NCBI GenBank assembly: GCA_035571875.1
Contig: DATNBR010000005.1
Span: 1 to 22,643 of the forward strand
Direction of reading: 5' to 3'
Origin: Parafrigoribacterium_A sp035571875
Lineage (GTDB): Bacteria; Actinomycetota; Actinomycetes; Actinomycetales; Microbacteriaceae
Length of the DNA: 22,643 nt
Shown here: positions 1 to 8,213 of the stretch, piece after piece
Layout: every line of letters starts with the position of its first letter
How positions within the stretch are numbered: the stretch's first letter is position 1
The notes under the pieces: model-generated
What the model saw: the letters and a program-made list of their open reading frames with translations, nothing else
The model's database searches: none
What the model was told of the DNA's origin: nothing
Position numbers and translations under genes: made by a program

Positions 1-700
1 CGATCACCGGCGTCCACGGACCACCCGCATACTGGTACTCCGCAGTGAAATCGATGGTCAGGTCGATGTCGTACTCACCCCGCTTCTCATACACATGACT
101 CGTCCCCGTCGGATCAAACTCGCGGACACCGAGCGCCTTCCACGTCGCACCTCGCGTCGCCGCGGACCGGCCGTGTCCGTCGCCGTAGGACCAGTGGAAC
201 CCCGCGGCCGTGAAACGAACCGAAGCCTGCTGCCCCAACAACAATCCGCTCTGCACCTGCGGCTGGACCGTCGCATAAAAGTTCGTATCGAGCCCAACGA
301 TCACCCAGCCGTTGGGTTCCATGTGGTCGACACCGGGCACAGGCTTGAAGTTCACAAGATCAGAAACCGTGACCGGGTCGTTCACCGTGACTCCATCGCG
401 GCCGATCCACACCCCCGGAATCTCCGGCGCACCCCCCGGTAGCAGGGTCGAGGGGCGCGGCGCCGCACCCGGCAGGGGTTTACGCACGACGCCACCGGAA
501 CCGATCTTTTTGCCAGGACGCGTCTTCGTCGCACCGATGGCGACACCACCGTTGGCGATTTGTGCACTTGCCCCGGAAGAGCAAGTGCCAGCCCGCGAGT
601 CAACCAAGTTGCATGAATCGGCACGCGCTGAAAGGCCGGGCATCACCACTAGCGTGAAGAGCAGAGCAGCGAAAAGGGTGATTCTGCCGACCGTCAACAT
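1..700 (-). CDS. Secreted PKD-domain protein, partial (3' end cut by window edge)
   Basis: The frame is open from ATG at 698-700 to the window edge, giving 233 codons without a stop. Residues 1-27 form a signal peptide: a short charged start, then a hydrophobic core, with likely cleavage after LSARA. The mature N-terminus has two cysteines (SCNLV and GTCSS) that could form a disulfide. A low-complexity Gly/Pro-rich linker follows. At about residues 165-220 there is a PKD-like beta-sandwich signature, FHWSYGDG and then SHVYEKRGEYDIDLTIDF, which matches the usual W-x-FGDG ... H-Y-x-x-x-G-x-Y-x-V pattern. PKD domains are usually extracellular and mediate protein or glycan contacts. The start overlaps the stop of the upstream lipoprotein gene (ATGTTGA), so the two are probably translationally coupled. 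No enzyme domain is visible. The specific function is unknown and the C-terminus lies outside the window. Confidence 0.8.
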   Translation of the reverse strand, partial: MLTVGRITLFAALLFTLVVMPGLSARADSCNLVDSRAGTCSSGASAQIANGGVAIGATKTRPGKKIGSGGVVRKPLPGAAPRPSTLLPGGAPEIPGVWIGRDGVTVNDPVTVSDLVNFKPVPGVDHMEPNGWVIVGLDTNFYATVQPQVQSGLLLGQQASVRFTAAGFHWSYGDGHGRSAATRGATWKALGVREFDPTGTSHVYEKRGEYDIDLTIDFTAEYQYAGGPWTPVI

Positions 701-1296
701 GTTCCGCCCCACTTCTCCTTGTTGGCCACAAGCAATTCCCGCTCCTTCTTCAGAGCGTCAAACGTCACCTCATACATCGTTCGAGTGGCCCGATTGGGCG
801 CAACGACGGATACGCCCGAGGCGTTGAGCAGGTCGGTTGCTGCAACGTCCTCGCATACGTAGATGACGACGGCGCCTTCATCTTCTTGCGGCGAGTACTG
901 CTGTAGCTGCACCTCGTCGAACGTCGTCGATCCCGTCCCGTGAAGTCCGTCATTCCGCAGGCTTGTGATCGCAGCCAAATCCGCTTTGAGCTGGTCACCC
1001 GTTGCAACTTTCCGGATGTCCGCCGGGTCAGAAGTCTCGCTATTTAGCAAGTTGTCAGCGACCTTGAGGTAGGCGGCGTAGGCCTTCGTGGCGGCGGCCA
1101 GGGCATCCGCGTCGCTGGCGAACAGCGGCTTCACCGTGGCGTGTGCCTGAGGAGTCTTAACCGGTGCCGGCTGCACACATCCGCTGAGCAGAACCGCCGA
1201 GAGCGCGACCGCGCCGGCTATGCCGAGGCGCAGCGGCAGGCGGGTGCCGGAAGGGACACCACCACGGTCGGGGGAACGCCGAGAGGAAAACCGCAT
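694..1296 (-). CDS. Small secreted lipoprotein, first gene of the PKD-protein unit
   Basis: A 200-residue protein with a lipoprotein signal peptide: arginine-rich residues 1-23, a hydrophobic segment, then a lipobox LLSGC with the acylated cysteine at residue 40. The mature part is mostly helical-looking, followed by a segment around VVIYVCEDVAATD. It ends W-G-G-T-C, so the two mature cysteines could pair. I recall similar NTF2-like lipoproteins in actinobacteria next to PKD proteins, but I make no firm family call. The frame can be extended upstream to 1350, but I chose ATG 1294-1296. It is the only start giving a normal signal peptide, and a TACCGT box lies 7 nt before it, as expected for a leaderless transcript. 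Its stop overlaps the start of the PKD gene. The probable site of action is the outer face of the membrane. Confidence 0.82.
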   Translation of the reverse strand: MRFSSRRSPDRGGVPSGTRLPLRLGIAGAVALSAVLLSGCVQPAPVKTPQAHATVKPLFASDADALAAATKAYAAYLKVADNLLNSETSDPADIRKVATGDQLKADLAAITSLRNDGLHGTGSTTFDEVQLQQYSPQEDEGAVVIYVCEDVAATDLLNASGVSVVAPNRATRTMYEVTFDALKKERELLVANKEKWGGTC

Positions 1297-1303
1297 ACGC
1301 ACG

Positions 1304-1309
1304 ACGGTA
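1304..1309 (-). promoter_or_regulatory. Putative -10 box (TACCGT) of the lipoprotein/PKD unit
   Basis: Minus-strand TACCGT fits TANNNT and ends 7 nt before the ATG at 1296. That spacing would put the transcript start at or next to the start codon. No Shine-Dalgarno is visible. A CTGCAG hexamer 17 nt upstream is only a poor -35 match. Confidence 0.4.
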
Positions 1310-1373
1310 GGGCAATCCCGCGAACCCTGCAGAGACTTTCCACAGGGCAACGCGGGACGGGGGGCCTCGATAC

Positions 1374-1508
1374 GGTCGCTGAGCGACCTACTCCACCCGC
1401 GGAAAGGAGCGACGCCGCGCCCGCGGAGAGGAGCGACCCCCGCGCCCGCGAAGAGGAGCGACCTACTCGACCCGCGGAACCACGCGACTTACCCGACCCG
1501 CGAGACAC
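1374..1508. repeat. Palindrome plus degenerate ~25-bp tandem repeats in the adnB-lipoprotein gap
   Basis: The 227-bp gap between adnB and the lipoprotein gene holds no plausible gene. It begins with a palindrome GGTCGCTGAGCGACC (1374-1388). About five imperfect units of 24-27 bp follow, starting near 1381, 1407, 1431, 1456 and 1483. Each unit begins with a form of GAGCGACC and contains CCCGCGGA or CCCGCGAA. The palindrome could act as a terminator for adnAB. The wording resembles degenerate intergenic repeats common in Microbacteriaceae genomes; that link is from memory, not from a search. Confidence 0.6.
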
Positions 1509-1522
1509 CCGCACGCCGTCAC

Positions 1523-4500
1523 TCAGGATGCGGCGGAGGCGACGCCGCGCCACAGCGCGACGAGCTCCTCGCGCGCGTAGATGCGCTCTGGACGAATGAC
1601 GCGATCGTCGCTCACGTAGTAGAAGACCGCGTCGATCTGCTCGGGGTCGATGCCCTTCCACTCGGCGAAGGCCTGGCGGTAGAGGGCGAGCTGGAATTGC
1701 TTGGCCTCGAGGTCGGCCGCGTCGCGAGGCGCCTTGCCGGTCTTCCAGTCCACGATGCGATAGCGACCCTCGGTGAAGTAGACGGCGTCGAGCTTGCAGA
1801 CGATGACCTCGTCATCCAGCACAAGGTGAATCTCGATCTCGACTTCGGCGGGTTTGAGCGCCGCGAACTCGGAGCGCTCGAAGGTCTCGCGCAACCGGGT
1901 GAGTTCGGCCTGCTCCGCCGGCGCAGCGCCCGAGGCGACCGCTTCGCCGAACAGCTCATCGAGCTCGGAGTCGAGCGCGTCTATCGCCTCGACCGATCCG
2001 CCGACACCGTAGCGCTCCTCGACCCAGCTGTGAAACAGGGTGCCGAGCCTCGTCGCTCGGTAGGGCCGCTCCGGCATGGGGCGACGCAGCGAGGCCGCCA
2101 CGGATGCCGGATCGGTCACATAGTCCTTGAATCGGGATGCGGGCACCCTGCTCGGCAGCGCGACGAGGCCGCTCGACTCGAGCCTCGCCCTGCGCTCCCG
2201 CAGCAGGAGTTCGAGGTTGACCGCCCACCTGCCCGCGCTCTCGACCCGCGTCTCGCCTCGCGCCGTGGCCGTGCGTACGAGTTCCGCGGCATTCTCCACC
2301 GCGGCCCGGCGCCGGCCCAAGGGATCCTGTGGCCACAGGAACAGCCGCACCTCATCGCCGAGTGGATTCTCCTCATGCTCACTGCCCGTCGGTAGCGGTG
2401 CGATCACGCCCGACTCGGCGAGCTCGACGAGGAATGGGCTCGGCGGGCGCGGGGTGGTCTGGGTCGCCCAGAACGATCCGCTCATGAGCAGCGAGTGCCG
2501 CGCCCGAGTGACCGCGACGTAGGCGAGTCGGCGTTCCTCGAGTTCGTGGCGGCGCTTGACCGCCTCCTTGAACGCGGCACGTGCGTCGAGCAGTTCCTTG
2601 CGCGTGCTCACCGAGCGCCAGTCGAGGTCGGGCAGCTCGGCGGCATCCCCGCGGAATTCGTAGGGCAGGCTGCCGAACGACAGCCAGCCGCTGAAACCCT
2701 CGCTGGGCGCACCGGGCAGCTCCTTGTCCACGAGGCGCGGCACCACGACGAGATCCCATTCCAGGCCCTTCGCGCCGTGGATGGTGAGCAACTGCACCGT
2801 GCCGGGCTCGGCATCCTCGGGCCTGGGTGCGAGACCATCGCGCCACTCGGCCTCGCGCAGCCAGGAGAGGAAGCCGCCGAGGCTCGCCGAGTCGTCGACG
2901 ACGAGGTAACTGGCGAGGGCGTCGAAGAACGCCTCCATGTTGGCGGTGCCGCCGGTGCGCATCTCGTTCGCGGCCACCTCGATGTCGAGCAGAAGCTCCT
3001 GCTGCACGAAGGTGACGAAGTCGAGCAGGTCGAGCCCCAGTCGAGCGCGGAGCCTCGCGAAGGTTGTGCCGGCGTCGCGCAGGCGAACGAGTCCCACCTC
3101 GCTGAACCGGGCGAGAGCGCTGTGGCCCTCCCGCGCGGTGGCGAGAAAGTCGAGCGCGTCGACGATCGAGCCGCCCTCCCCCTCGGCGACGGAGGCGCGC
3201 ATCCGTTCTTTGACGACATCGTCGAGCGGTTGCTGGGCGATGTCGCGGTCGCGCAGCCAGGAGGCGAGCCTGCTGAGCGCGTGCAGGTCTTTCACGCCGA
3301 TGCGCCAGCGCGATCCGGCGAGCAGCCGAACGAGTTCGGAGCCCGCCGTGGGGTCGTTCACGACAGCCAGGGCGCACACGAGGTCGGCGATCTCGGGCTC
3401 GGCCATGAGGCCGCCGATGCCGAGCACGTGGAAGGGAACGTCGTGGCGGCGCAGCGCCTCGATGAAGACGCCCTGCGTCTTGCGGGCCCGGAACAGCATC
3501 GCCGCGGTGGGACGGGCGTCGCCGTCGTGTCCCCGCTGGTCGTTCTGAGTGCCGAGCCGCTGCTTCAGCCAGAGCGCCGCGGCCTCGGCCTCCTCCGGCA
3601 GGGTCTCCTCGTAGATCACGTCGACCGGCAGAGCTGATGCGGTCGGTGCGGCGTCGAGTCGCTGCACCCCCACGGTGCCGGTGGCCGCCAGTGGCTCGAC
3701 GAGCGCGTTCGCCACGGCGAGAATGCCGTGGCCATTGCGCCAGCTCGTGGCGAGTGCGAAGTCGAGCACGGTGCCTCCGCCGAACTGGCGCGCGAAGCCC
3801 TCGAGGTTCGCGGCGCTGGCGCCACGCCATCCGTAGATCGACTGGTTGGGGTCACCGACGGCCATCACCGGATGCCCGGCGAACAGCTCGGAGAGCAGCC
3901 AGGTCTGCACCACGCTCGTGTCCTGGTATTCGTCGAGCAGCACGACCCTGAAGCGGTCGCGGAACTCCTCGGCGACCCTCGGCACGGTACGAATGATCTC
4001 GAGTGCGAGCGCCACCTGGTCTGAGTACTCGATGAATCCGCGGCGCAGCTTCTCGGCGGCGAATCGCTCGGCTAGGTCAAGGAGTACGGGGAGCGATCCG
4101 ACGGTCTGCGCGAGGGCCACGGCCTCCGGATAGTCCCCGCGGCCACCCGAGGGCAGGTCGGCGAGCGCCGCAAAGGCCTCGGCCATCGACCGCACCTCTC
4201 CCGCGTCCGCGACGTTCTCGCTGAGCGAGCGGCTCAGCGCGATGACCGCCCGCGTGACCGTGTCGACGTTCTTGCCGAGCTCCGGCAGTCGCTCGTCCGT
4301 CGCGTGCACCACGATCGATCTCGCCAGCTGCCAGGCGGATGCCTCACCCAGCACCGCCCCATCGCTCTCCCGCCCGAGGAGAATCGCGTTGTCGCGGTAG
4401 ATGGTGTTCGAGAAGGAGTTGTAGGTGGCAACGACCGGCGGATCGAACTCGTCGTAGTCGCCGGGCAGCAGCCCGGCCTCGTGCAGTTGGCCGATCCTTT

Positions 4501-4762
4501 CGCGGATGCGCGCGGACAGTTCGCCCGCCGCCTTGCGCGTGAAGGTGAGGCCGAGGATCTCGCTCGTGCCGACTCGACCGTTGGCGAGCAGCCAGAGCAC
4601 GCGGTTCGCCATGGTCTCGGTCTTGCCGCTGCCCGCGCCCGCGACAACGAGCGCTGGCTCGAGCGGCGATTCGATGACCGCACGCTGCTGCGCGGTGGGC
4701 CGCGGCTTTCCGATCGCGTCAGCAATCGCATCCGCGCTGATGAAGGGGAGCGCGTCAGTCAC
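1523..4762 (-). CDS. adnB: AdnB-like helicase-nuclease subunit (UvrD-family motor plus PD-(D/E)XK nuclease)
   Basis: A 1079-residue protein whose N-terminal half is a UvrD/PcrA-type superfamily 1 motor. It has Walker A GAGSGKT (42-48), motif Ia LTFTRKAA (72-79), Walker B LLDEYQDT (275-282), motif III AVGDPNQSIYGWRGA (301-315) and motif VI VAVTRAR (about 745-751). The C-terminal part carries a RecB-like nuclease: LGTLFHSWVEE, then KLDAVY and IVDWKTGK near residue 1004. The order and length fit AdnB of mycobacteria. With AdnA it forms a heterodimer that unwinds and resects double-strand breaks for recombination. The start is GTG at 4760-4762, overlapping the adnA stop by 8 nt (GTGACTGA), so coupled translation is likely. 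All motor motifs look intact, consistent with this being the leading motor. A lone UvrD is unlikely given the nuclease domain and its partner. Confidence 0.93.
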   Translation of the reverse strand: MTDALPFISADAIADAIGKPRPTAQQRAVIESPLEPALVVAGAGSGKTETMANRVLWLLANGRVGTSEILGLTFTRKAAGELSARIRERIGQLHEAGLLPGDYDEFDPPVVATYNSFSNTIYRDNAILLGRESDGAVLGEASAWQLARSIVVHATDERLPELGKNVDTVTRAVIALSRSLSENVADAGEVRSMAEAFAALADLPSGGRGDYPEAVALAQTVGSLPVLLDLAERFAAEKLRRGFIEYSDQVALALEIIRTVPRVAEEFRDRFRVVLLDEYQDTSVVQTWLLSELFAGHPVMAVGDPNQSIYGWRGASAANLEGFARQFGGGTVLDFALATSWRNGHGILAVANALVEPLAATGTVGVQRLDAAPTASALPVDVIYEETLPEEAEAAALWLKQRLGTQNDQRGHDGDARPTAAMLFRARKTQGVFIEALRRHDVPFHVLGIGGLMAEPEIADLVCALAVVNDPTAGSELVRLLAGSRWRIGVKDLHALSRLASWLRDRDIAQQPLDDVVKERMRASVAEGEGGSIVDALDFLATAREGHSALARFSEVGLVRLRDAGTTFARLRARLGLDLLDFVTFVQQELLLDIEVAANEMRTGGTANMEAFFDALASYLVVDDSASLGGFLSWLREAEWRDGLAPRPEDAEPGTVQLLTIHGAKGLEWDLVVVPRLVDKELPGAPSEGFSGWLSFGSLPYEFRGDAAELPDLDWRSVSTRKELLDARAAFKEAVKRRHELEERRLAYVAVTRARHSLLMSGSFWATQTTPRPPSPFLVELAESGVIAPLPTGSEHEENPLGDEVRLFLWPQDPLGRRRAAVENAAELVRTATARGETRVESAGRWAVNLELLLRERRARLESSGLVALPSRVPASRFKDYVTDPASVAASLRRPMPERPYRATRLGTLFHSWVEERYGVGGSVEAIDALDSELDELFGEAVASGAAPAEQAELTRLRETFERSEFAALKPAEVEIEIHLVLDDEVIVCKLDAVYFTEGRYRIVDWKTGKAPRDAADLEAKQFQLALYRQAFAEWKGIDPEQIDAVFYYVSDDRVIRPERIYAREELVALWRGVASAAS

Positions 4763-7700
4763 TGCTCACCGCCCTCACCCGGTGCAGCCTGCGAGTGGCC
4801 ACGTCGAAGGAACTCCACTGGTCGAGGTCGATCGCCCCGAGGAACGCGGCCTGCGCCATGCCCGCGGCGGCCTGGCGGATGCGCTCCCGAAAACCTTCGA
4901 GCTGCTCTTCGCCGAGCACCGCCTGCACCCCCTCGCGATAGAGCTTCGACCGCAGTCCCTTCTTCACGTAGAGCAGCTTCGCTCCCCCGCCGCGGTGTTC
5001 GCCGAGCTCGTCGAGGAACTCATCGAGCACGCCCTCGGCGTAGGCGAGCTGGTAGGCGCCGAGCTGCGGATGGGCGTCGATCTGATCCTGCCTCGTGAGC
5101 GCGTTGCCCGTCTTGAGGTCGACGATCACAACCGTGCCGTCTGCCGCACGCTCGACCCGGTCTATCGAGCCGTTGACCGTCGCAGTGCCGATCTCGAGTT
5201 CGAACCGACCCTCCGCGGCCACGAGTTGCTTGCCGTCTCGCTCGAAGTCTGCGAGGTACTCCGCGACGCCGCCCGCGAGGATGCGTGCGGCGCGGCGCTG
5301 CTGTTCGGCGAGCCAGGGCGACTCGAACACGAGCTCGCTCCATCGGCCCTCGATCGCGCTCCAGATCGCGTCGACCGTGGGGTCCGTCGCGGTCTCCATC
5401 GCCCAGTGCACTATCGTGCCGAGGCCCATGGCGACGCTCGACTGGGTGCCGGAGATGGACTCGATGAACCAGTCGAGGGCAGACTGCTCGAAGGCCTCGA
5501 GTTTGGAGGGCGAGACCCGCACGCGCTCGTCTTCGCCGTAAAGGGGTTCCGTGCTGGACGGCTCGAGCAGTCCGTGCCACTCGGCAGGGTCGGCGCCCGG
5601 TACCTTCTGATCGGCGAGCAGGGCGAGCGCGGATGCCGCGGCCTCACGGTCGGACGCGGTGCCTCGCGAGTACACGAGCTCGCGGCGCAGCTCACCGGTG
5701 AGCGCGCGCAGCGAGAGCGAGGGCAGCTTCGCGACATCGACGGCAACGGCCTGCGGCGCGAGCGCGAACAGCACGCTCGCGGCTTCGTCGTCGTTCACGA
5801 CCGCGGCGAGGATGACCTGCCTGCGCGCACGGGAGACGGCGAGTGCGAACATGCGAAGTTCGTCATCCCGAACCTGGCGACGCTCGTCGAGTGCGACGTC
5901 GCCGAGGTCGCTCATGACGCGCACGAGCTGCTGCGGATAGAGCAGCGAGCCGCGGAGCCTGAGGTTCGGCCACACGCCCTCCTGCAGACCGGCGACCACG
6001 ACGACGTCGAACTCGAGACCGACGGTGCCGGACGGCGTGGTCACGAGCACCGTCTCGGCCCGTGATTGTGGCGACAGTGTGTCTTCAGGCACCTCCGCGT
6101 CGAGCACTTGCTCGAGAAAGACGGTGGCGGCGGTGCCGGGCTGGCGCTCCACGAAGCGCTTGGCCGCGGTGAACAGCGCAAGCACGCCGTCGAGGTTGCG
6201 ATTCGCCTCCGCCGCGGTGATGCCGGCGCTGAGCGCCTGCTCGAGCCAGGGCTTCGCGAGACCGCTGCGCTCCCAGACGAGCCACAGCAGCTCTTCGATC
6301 GTGTCGCCCGCGGCGAACGCGTTCGCGAGCGCCGCGAGGGTGGTCGCCATGCGTTCCGCATTGCGGCCGACTCGCGCGTCGATCGTGATGAATCGGCCGG
6401 GCGCCGAGAGCGCCTCGACCAGCAGCTCGTCGCTCGATCGGTTGCCGCCGCCCGCGACCTCCTCCGCGCGCAGCGCGAGCCGCACGCGGCGCAGCGCGAG
6501 GCGATCGAGACCGCCGAATGGCCCGAGCAGCAGGTCGTTCGCCGTCGCCGCGGTGAGCGGTGCCCGCCCGATACCGACGTCGATCACCGCGAGCAGCCCC
6601 CGCGCGGCGTGGTCGTCGCGCAGCGCCTTGCCGCCCACGGCCGTGCGGGTGGGCACCTCGGCGAGCGCGAGCGCCCTGGCGATCACGGGCAGCTGAGCGC
6701 CGCTGCGAGCGACCACCGCCATGCTGCTCCACGGCACGCCGCGCAGCAGGTGCCACTCCCGCAGCTGCGCGGCGATCGCCGACCATTCGCGCGCGGGCGT
6801 CGGAGCCTGGATGGAGCGGATGGCCGGAATGCCCGCCGTGGCAGGCTCCCCGGCGGCGGTCACCGCGCGATGTCCCACCGCTCCCGCTGTGCCGATGCGC
6901 TCCGTCACGCGACTGGTGAAGGCGGTGAGCTCGTCGCCCGCGCGATGGTTGTGGTGGAGGGTGAGGGCCAGCATCTCGGGAATCTCCAGCACCGATCCGA
7001 GGCGAGCGAGCGCATCCGGTTCGCCGCCGCGGAAGGCGTTGGCCGCAACATCCGGGTTACCGAAGGCGACGACGCGGATGCCGCGGGCCGCGAGCGCGCG
7101 GAGCAGCTGCAGCGTCGACCGCGGAGCCTCCTGCAGGTCGTCGATGACGACGAGCCGCAGTCGCTCGACCGTGGTGCCCGGATCGTTGCCCGCGACGGCG
7201 GCGATGGCGAACTGCACGAGCTCGGACGAGTCGAGCTGGTGCGGCCGCGAGCTGCTGATGACCGCGAGATATTCGGCGATGAACTCCGCCGCCGCGACCC
7301 ACTCCGGCCGATCCCGCTGCTCGCCGAGCTGGCGCAGCCGCTGCGGCGTCACCGAGAATTCGGTGGCCCGCGCCATGAGTTCACGCAGTTCGGTGCGGAA
7401 GCCGCGCAGCCGTCGCACCTCGGGCCCGAGGTGTTGCGGCCAGGTCGGCCCTGTGCCGTCTTCGACCTGGCCGGCGAGGAGCTGGCTGAGGTCGCTGTCT
7501 TGCTCGCCGCCGGTGACGAGCTGCGGCGGCTCGGTGGCGGCGGCCCGCGCGGCATGCCCGACGATGTCGAAGGCGAGCGAGTTGACGGTGCGAGCGAGCG
7601 GCCCGTTGGTGGGCACGCCCACGCGCAGGGCGAGCCGGTCGCGCAGCCTCGTGGCCGTTCCGCGCGAAGAGGTGAGCACGAGAACCTGCTCAGGCGCGAA

Positions 7701-7889
7701 GCCGAGGCGGTGCACGCGGTCGGCCACGAACTCCACGAGAGCCGTGGTCTTGCCGGTGCCCGGTGCTCCGAGAACGACCGCGGATGCGTCATCCGGCAAC
7801 CGCAGTATGGCCTGCTGCGCCTCGTCGAGCGTCACCGTCGCGCCCGCTGCGACGTCGCGTGGCGTGCGCAGGAACCCGGATGCCGACAT
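4755..7889 (-). CDS. adnA: AdnA-like helicase-nuclease subunit, lacking all cysteines
   Basis: A 1044-residue protein, close to the roughly 1045 residues I recall for mycobacterial AdnA. Walker A is GAPGTGKT (41-48). Motif II is IDDLQE near residue 250, and motif VI is AVSRARR. The C-terminus has the PD-(D/E)XK nuclease: LGTIVHWAMET, GSIDRVE and VIVDLKTGN near residue 925. It is the first gene of the adnAB pair, and its stop overlaps the adnB start. The protein contains no cysteine. Family members normally have a CP at the SPSKLEAFEQ-x position and a C-terminal C-x2-C-x5-C cluster. Here the first site reads QSALDWF, and the tail after DLDQWSSFD has none, so the iron-sulfur subdomain must be absent or replaced. 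The start is ATG 7887-7889, with a TAGTTT box 6 nt upstream. Confidence 0.92.
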   Translation of the reverse strand: MSASGFLRTPRDVAAGATVTLDEAQQAILRLPDDASAVVLGAPGTGKTTALVEFVADRVHRLGFAPEQVLVLTSSRGTATRLRDRLALRVGVPTNGPLARTVNSLAFDIVGHAARAAATEPPQLVTGGEQDSDLSQLLAGQVEDGTGPTWPQHLGPEVRRLRGFRTELRELMARATEFSVTPQRLRQLGEQRDRPEWVAAAEFIAEYLAVISSSRPHQLDSSELVQFAIAAVAGNDPGTTVERLRLVVIDDLQEAPRSTLQLLRALAARGIRVVAFGNPDVAANAFRGGEPDALARLGSVLEIPEMLALTLHHNHRAGDELTAFTSRVTERIGTAGAVGHRAVTAAGEPATAGIPAIRSIQAPTPAREWSAIAAQLREWHLLRGVPWSSMAVVARSGAQLPVIARALALAEVPTRTAVGGKALRDDHAARGLLAVIDVGIGRAPLTAATANDLLLGPFGGLDRLALRRVRLALRAEEVAGGGNRSSDELLVEALSAPGRFITIDARVGRNAERMATTLAALANAFAAGDTIEELLWLVWERSGLAKPWLEQALSAGITAAEANRNLDGVLALFTAAKRFVERQPGTAATVFLEQVLDAEVPEDTLSPQSRAETVLVTTPSGTVGLEFDVVVVAGLQEGVWPNLRLRGSLLYPQQLVRVMSDLGDVALDERRQVRDDELRMFALAVSRARRQVILAAVVNDDEAASVLFALAPQAVAVDVAKLPSLSLRALTGELRRELVYSRGTASDREAAASALALLADQKVPGADPAEWHGLLEPSSTEPLYGEDERVRVSPSKLEAFEQSALDWFIESISGTQSSVAMGLGTIVHWAMETATDPTVDAIWSAIEGRWSELVFESPWLAEQQRRAARILAGGVAEYLADFERDGKQLVAAEGRFELEIGTATVNGSIDRVERAADGTVVIVDLKTGNALTRQDQIDAHPQLGAYQLAYAEGVLDEFLDELGEHRGGGAKLLYVKKGLRSKLYREGVQAVLGEEQLEGFRERIRQAAAGMAQAAFLGAIDLDQWSSFDVATRRLHRVRAVSSD

Positions 7890-7895
7890 GGCTCC

Positions 7896-7901
7896 AAACT
7901 A
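7896..7901 (-). promoter_or_regulatory. Putative -10 box (TAGTTT) of adnAB
   Basis: Minus-strand TAGTTT fits TANNNT. A 6-nt spacer (GGAGCC) separates it from ATG 7889, predicting a leaderless adnA mRNA. The GGAG inside the spacer looks like a Shine-Dalgarno but ends only 2 nt from the ATG, too close to be ideal. No good -35 is visible. Confidence 0.4.
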
Positions 7902-7976
7902 TCGGCTACCACCGACAGCGCCGGCGCTCGGTACAGCCCACAGCGAACGCGGCTGAACCCGCGCGGCGCTGTGTCG

Positions 7977-7982
7977 TACTCT
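7977..7982 (+). promoter_or_regulatory. Putative -10 box (TACTCT) of the DUF3107 unit
   Basis: TACTCT fits TANNNT, followed by 6 nt and then the GTG start of DUF3107. A partial -35 match CTGAAC lies at 7953-7958 with an 18-nt spacer. No ribosome binding site precedes the GTG, so a leaderless transcript beginning at 7989 is the simplest reading. The box sits in the 99-bp divergent gap shared with adnA. Confidence 0.45.
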
Positions 7983-7988
7983 GGGCAC

Positions 7989-8213
7989 GTGGACATTCGC
8001 ATTGGCATCATCAACAGCCCCCGTGAGATCAGTTTCGAGTCGGCGCAGCCCGCCAGCGAGATCGAGAAGGTCGTCTCAGACGCCCTCGAGTCGTCGGCGA
8101 AGTTCTTCAAGCTGAACGACGACAAGGGCAGCGTGTACCTCGTTCCGCTCGAGTCCTTCGGTTACATCGAGATCGGTTCGGAGTCCACCAGGCGCGTCGG
8201 TTTCGTGGCGTGA
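7989..8213 (+). CDS. DUF3107 family protein
   Basis: A 74-residue protein starting at GTG 7989. It opens with DIRIGIINSPREISFES, has a middle DALESSAKFFKLNDDKG, and ends YIEIGSESTRRVGFVA. This matches DUF3107 (the TB9.4/Rv3208A-type protein of M. tuberculosis) in length and wording as I recall it. The molecular role is not established; predicted structure is a compact alpha/beta cytosolic domain. It lies divergent from adnA, as in the wider actinobacterial neighbourhood. A much longer reading frame in the same phase reaches back to 6066, but that part is antisense to adnA and is rejected. The start is supported by the conserved N-terminus and by the TACTCT box 6 nt upstream. Confidence 0.88.
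   Translation: MDIRIGIINSPREISFESAQPASEIEKVVSDALESSAKFFKLNDDKGSVYLVPLESFGYIEIGSESTRRVGFVA

Noticed and set aside
1381..1508. Possible CRISPR array
   Set aside because: Units are imperfect, vary from 24 to 27 bp, and have no unique spacers between conserved repeats.
1523..4762. Stand-alone UvrD/PcrA repair helicase
   Set aside because: The C-terminal RecB-like nuclease motif and the overlap with a second helicase-nuclease gene fit AdnB better.
6066..7988. Long plus-strand open frame leading into DUF3107
   Set aside because: It is fully antisense to adnA. Its sequence is Arg/Gly-rich with no family signature, and only the last 74 codons match a known protein.
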